Below, in pieces: positions 21,059 through 22,394 of a stretch of 22,394 nt of DNA. The stretch comes from SIG459 sp045532145 (GTDB lineage: Bacteria; Bacillota; Clostridia; Oscillospirales; Oscillospiraceae): assembly GCA_045532145.1 (NCBI GenBank), contig JAZSFJ010000034.1, positions 1-22,394 of the forward strand, read 5' to 3'. Below the pieces are notes generated by a model. That model did no database searches and was not told the DNA's origin. It saw only the letters and a list, made by a program, of their open reading frames with translations. Made by a program: the position numbers and the translations under genes. Numbering within the stretch: position 1 is the stretch's first letter; every line of letters begins with the position of its first letter.

Positions 21059-22333
21059 ATGATTCTCACACCCGAACAGCAGGCAATTCTGGACGGCGCT
21101 AAGGGCGAGGTAATGGCCAAGGTCATGAAGACTCTGGTGATGTACGGCGAGGCCTTCGGCGCAGAAAAAATGGTGCCTGTGACAAGCAAGCATAACCATC
21201 TGGTAACTTCCTTCGGTCTGAAGATGATGACCCCTGTTTTCGAGCTTATGCAGCAGCTCATCGACGCCGGAGCCATTTCCGGCCAGAGCTTCTCCGTGGA
21301 CCCCCGTCCCGTGGATAAAAATGTTCCCGCAAACCTGCTCCAGAGCCTTGTATTCAACAAGTTCATGTACTCTACTCAGGAGTCCTATGAGGAGCAGCTT
21401 TCTCAGCTTGGCCTCATGGACAGTGACGCTTTCACCTGCGCCTGCTATCTGGACCAGGTGGGCAACACCCCCGAAAAGGGCGAGGTTGTCAGCTGGGCCG
21501 AGTCCTCTGCCGTGGTCTACGCCACCTCCGTGCTGGGCGCCCGCTGCAACCGCAACAGCGGCATTATGGACATCATGGGCTCCATCGCCGGCTTCGTCCC
21601 CTACTTCGGCCTTCTCACCGACGAGGGAAGAAAAGCCACCTGGGTGGTAAAAGTGGAAACCAGCAAAAAGCCCGAGGCTCAGCTTCTGGGCAGTGCCATC
21701 GGCATGAAGGTGATGGAGGACGTGCCCTACATAGTGGGTCTGGATAAGTGGCTGGGCAGCGAGCTCAATGACGAGAACAAGGCCTATCTCAAGGACTTCG
21801 GAGCCGCCACCGCCTCCAACGGCGCCGTGGGCCTCTACCACATTGCAAAGCTCACCCCCGAGGCCGTGGAAATGGGCGAAGAGCTCATCGCCGAAGGCGC
21901 TTGCGAATATATAATCACCGACGAAGAGCTTGAGCGGGTGAAGAATGCCTACCCCGTTATGTGGAAAAATCCCGAAGCCAAGCCCAAACTCTGCTTTGTG
22001 GGCTGCCCCCACATGAGCCTGCAGCAGCTTATAGACTGGACCATGGCTGTGGAAGAGGGTCTCCGCGCCGCCGGCAACAAAAAGGTGCTCATCCCCACCG
22101 TGTTCACCACCGCTCCCGCTGTACAGAAGGAGTTTGAGCGCAGCGAGTACGCCCCCCGCCTCAAGGCCACCGGCGTTATACTCAGCTATATCTGCCCTCT
22201 CATGTATATGAATAATCCCCTGTGCAAGTCCATGCCCGTCATGACCTCTTCCAACAAGCTGCGCACCTACACCACCGCCCGCTACTACACCGAGGCAGAG
22301 ATCCTCGAAAAGATTACGAAGGGAGGCAAGTGA
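21059..22333 (+). CDS. Aconitase X-type dehydratase, large (catalytic) subunit
   Basis: A 424-residue protein of the AcnX catalytic family (formerly DUF521), related to aconitase. Key segments are SWAESSAVVYATSVLGARCNRNSGIMDIMGSIAG (145-178), FGLLTDEGRKA (183-193) and VGCPHMS near residue 317. Characterised members are cis-3-hydroxy-L-proline dehydratase in bacteria and phosphomevalonate dehydratase in archaea; others are uncharacterised, so the substrate cannot be assigned. The usual two-protein form has this large subunit plus a small swivelling subunit, which follows directly. The ATG has a GGAGGAAG site eight bases upstream, and the gene sits 13 bases after the enoate-reductase-family gene in the same operon. 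Confidence 0.92.
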   Translation: MILTPEQQAILDGAKGEVMAKVMKTLVMYGEAFGAEKMVPVTSKHNHLVTSFGLKMMTPVFELMQQLIDAGAISGQSFSVDPRPVDKNVPANLLQSLVFNKFMYSTQESYEEQLSQLGLMDSDAFTCACYLDQVGNTPEKGEVVSWAESSAVVYATSVLGARCNRNSGIMDIMGSIAGFVPYFGLLTDEGRKATWVVKVETSKKPEAQLLGSAIGMKVMEDVPYIVGLDKWLGSELNDENKAYLKDFGAATASNGAVGLYHIAKLTPEAVEMGEELIAEGACEYIITDEELERVKNAYPVMWKNPEAKPKLCFVGCPHMSLQQLIDWTMAVEEGLRAAGNKKVLIPTVFTTAPAVQKEFERSEYAPRLKATGVILSYICPLMYMNNPLCKSMPVMTSSNKLRTYTTARYYTEAEILEKITKGGK

Positions 22334-22334
22334 A

Positions 22335-22394
22335 ATGAGAGAATTTAAGGGACGTGTCATTGCCCCCGGTACAGTCACCGCCGAAGCCGTGGTC
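22335..22394 (+). CDS. Aconitase X-type dehydratase, small (swivel) subunit, N-terminal part
   Basis: Only 20 codons are in the window, reading MREFKGRVIAPGTVTAEAVV. The pattern 'f.GRviapG.v.geav' is the start of the AcnX small subunit (formerly DUF126). The ATG follows the large-subunit stop by one base, with GGGAGG upstream inside the large-subunit gene, so translation is coupled. The gene is cut by the window edge, not broken. Confidence 0.85.
   Translation, partial: MREFKGRVIAPGTVTAEAVV

Noticed and set aside
18907..21366. Minus-strand frame of 819 codons opposite the flavoenzyme
   Set aside because: The plus strand encodes a complete 2-enoate-reductase-family enzyme; the antisense translation is compositionally odd and spans gene boundaries.
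21008..22378. Minus-strand frame of 456 codons opposite the aconitase-X genes
   Set aside because: The AcnX motifs lie on the plus strand; the antisense frame crosses the junctions of three plus-strand genes and has no family pattern.
1..22394. tRNA, rRNA, CRISPR array, insertion sequence or riboswitch
   Set aside because: I looked for cloverleaf patterns, direct repeats with spacers, transposase motifs and known riboswitch cores and saw none that I could support by eye.

Overview
The window reads as a chromosomal segment of an anaerobic, spore-forming Clostridia-type Firmicute, perhaps a gut Oscillospiraceae-like lineage. The signs are a sporulation sigma factor (SigG), a YlmC/YmxH-type PRC-barrel gene beside it, AGGAGG-type ribosome binding sites, consensus sigma-A promoters, GC-rich coding sequence, and short intergenic palindromes. 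No oxygen-dependent enzyme is visible, and there is a heavy load of iron-sulfur, flavin and molybdopterin proteins. The taxon is an inference from gene content.

Layout. 1-310 (minus strand): start of rpsB with its promoter and a leader that can fold. 311-1680 (minus): ylmC-like gene and sigG, separated by repeat palindromes. 1721-2648 (plus): a DUF445 membrane protein with its own promoter. 2649-2877: repeats and a strong bidirectional terminator. 2878-15854 (minus): one long operon of 13 genes. 15855-16931 (plus): a divergent LysR regulator and its terminator. 16988-18338 (minus): a three-gene cluster (S24 LexA/CI-like repressor, small HTH protein, small conserved protein) behind a strong promoter. 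18432-22394 (plus): a MarR regulator, a 2-enoate-reductase-family flavoenzyme and the two parts of an aconitase-X-type dehydratase, the last cut by the window edge.

The long operon is the striking part. In order of transcription it encodes a MenA/UbiA-type prenyltransferase; a molybdopterin enzyme that strongly resembles the large subunit of pyrogallol-phloroglucinol transhydroxylase but carries an extra N-terminal region that looks like an SCP2 lipid-binding domain; its three-cluster iron-sulfur small subunit; a 107-residue protein resembling the small subunit of heterodimeric polyprenyl diphosphate synthases; a long-chain polyprenyl diphosphate synthase; HdrC, HdrB and HdrA; FlxD (MvhD-like), FlxC, FlxB and FlxA; and a small one-span membrane protein. 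Most neighbours overlap by 4-19 bases, so they are likely made and used together.

Working idea (inference): the prenyl genes make a polyprenylated aromatic compound, the SCP2-like region holds that lipid, and the transhydroxylase-like Mo enzyme places or moves a ring hydroxyl without oxygen. This would be an anaerobic route to, or a modification of, a quinone-like electron carrier. The HdrABC-FlxABCD set, known elsewhere as an NADH-linked flavin-based electron-bifurcating complex, would connect the product or its redox state to NADH, ferredoxin and a disulfide-type acceptor. The parts are recognisable from sequence; their joint function is not established here.
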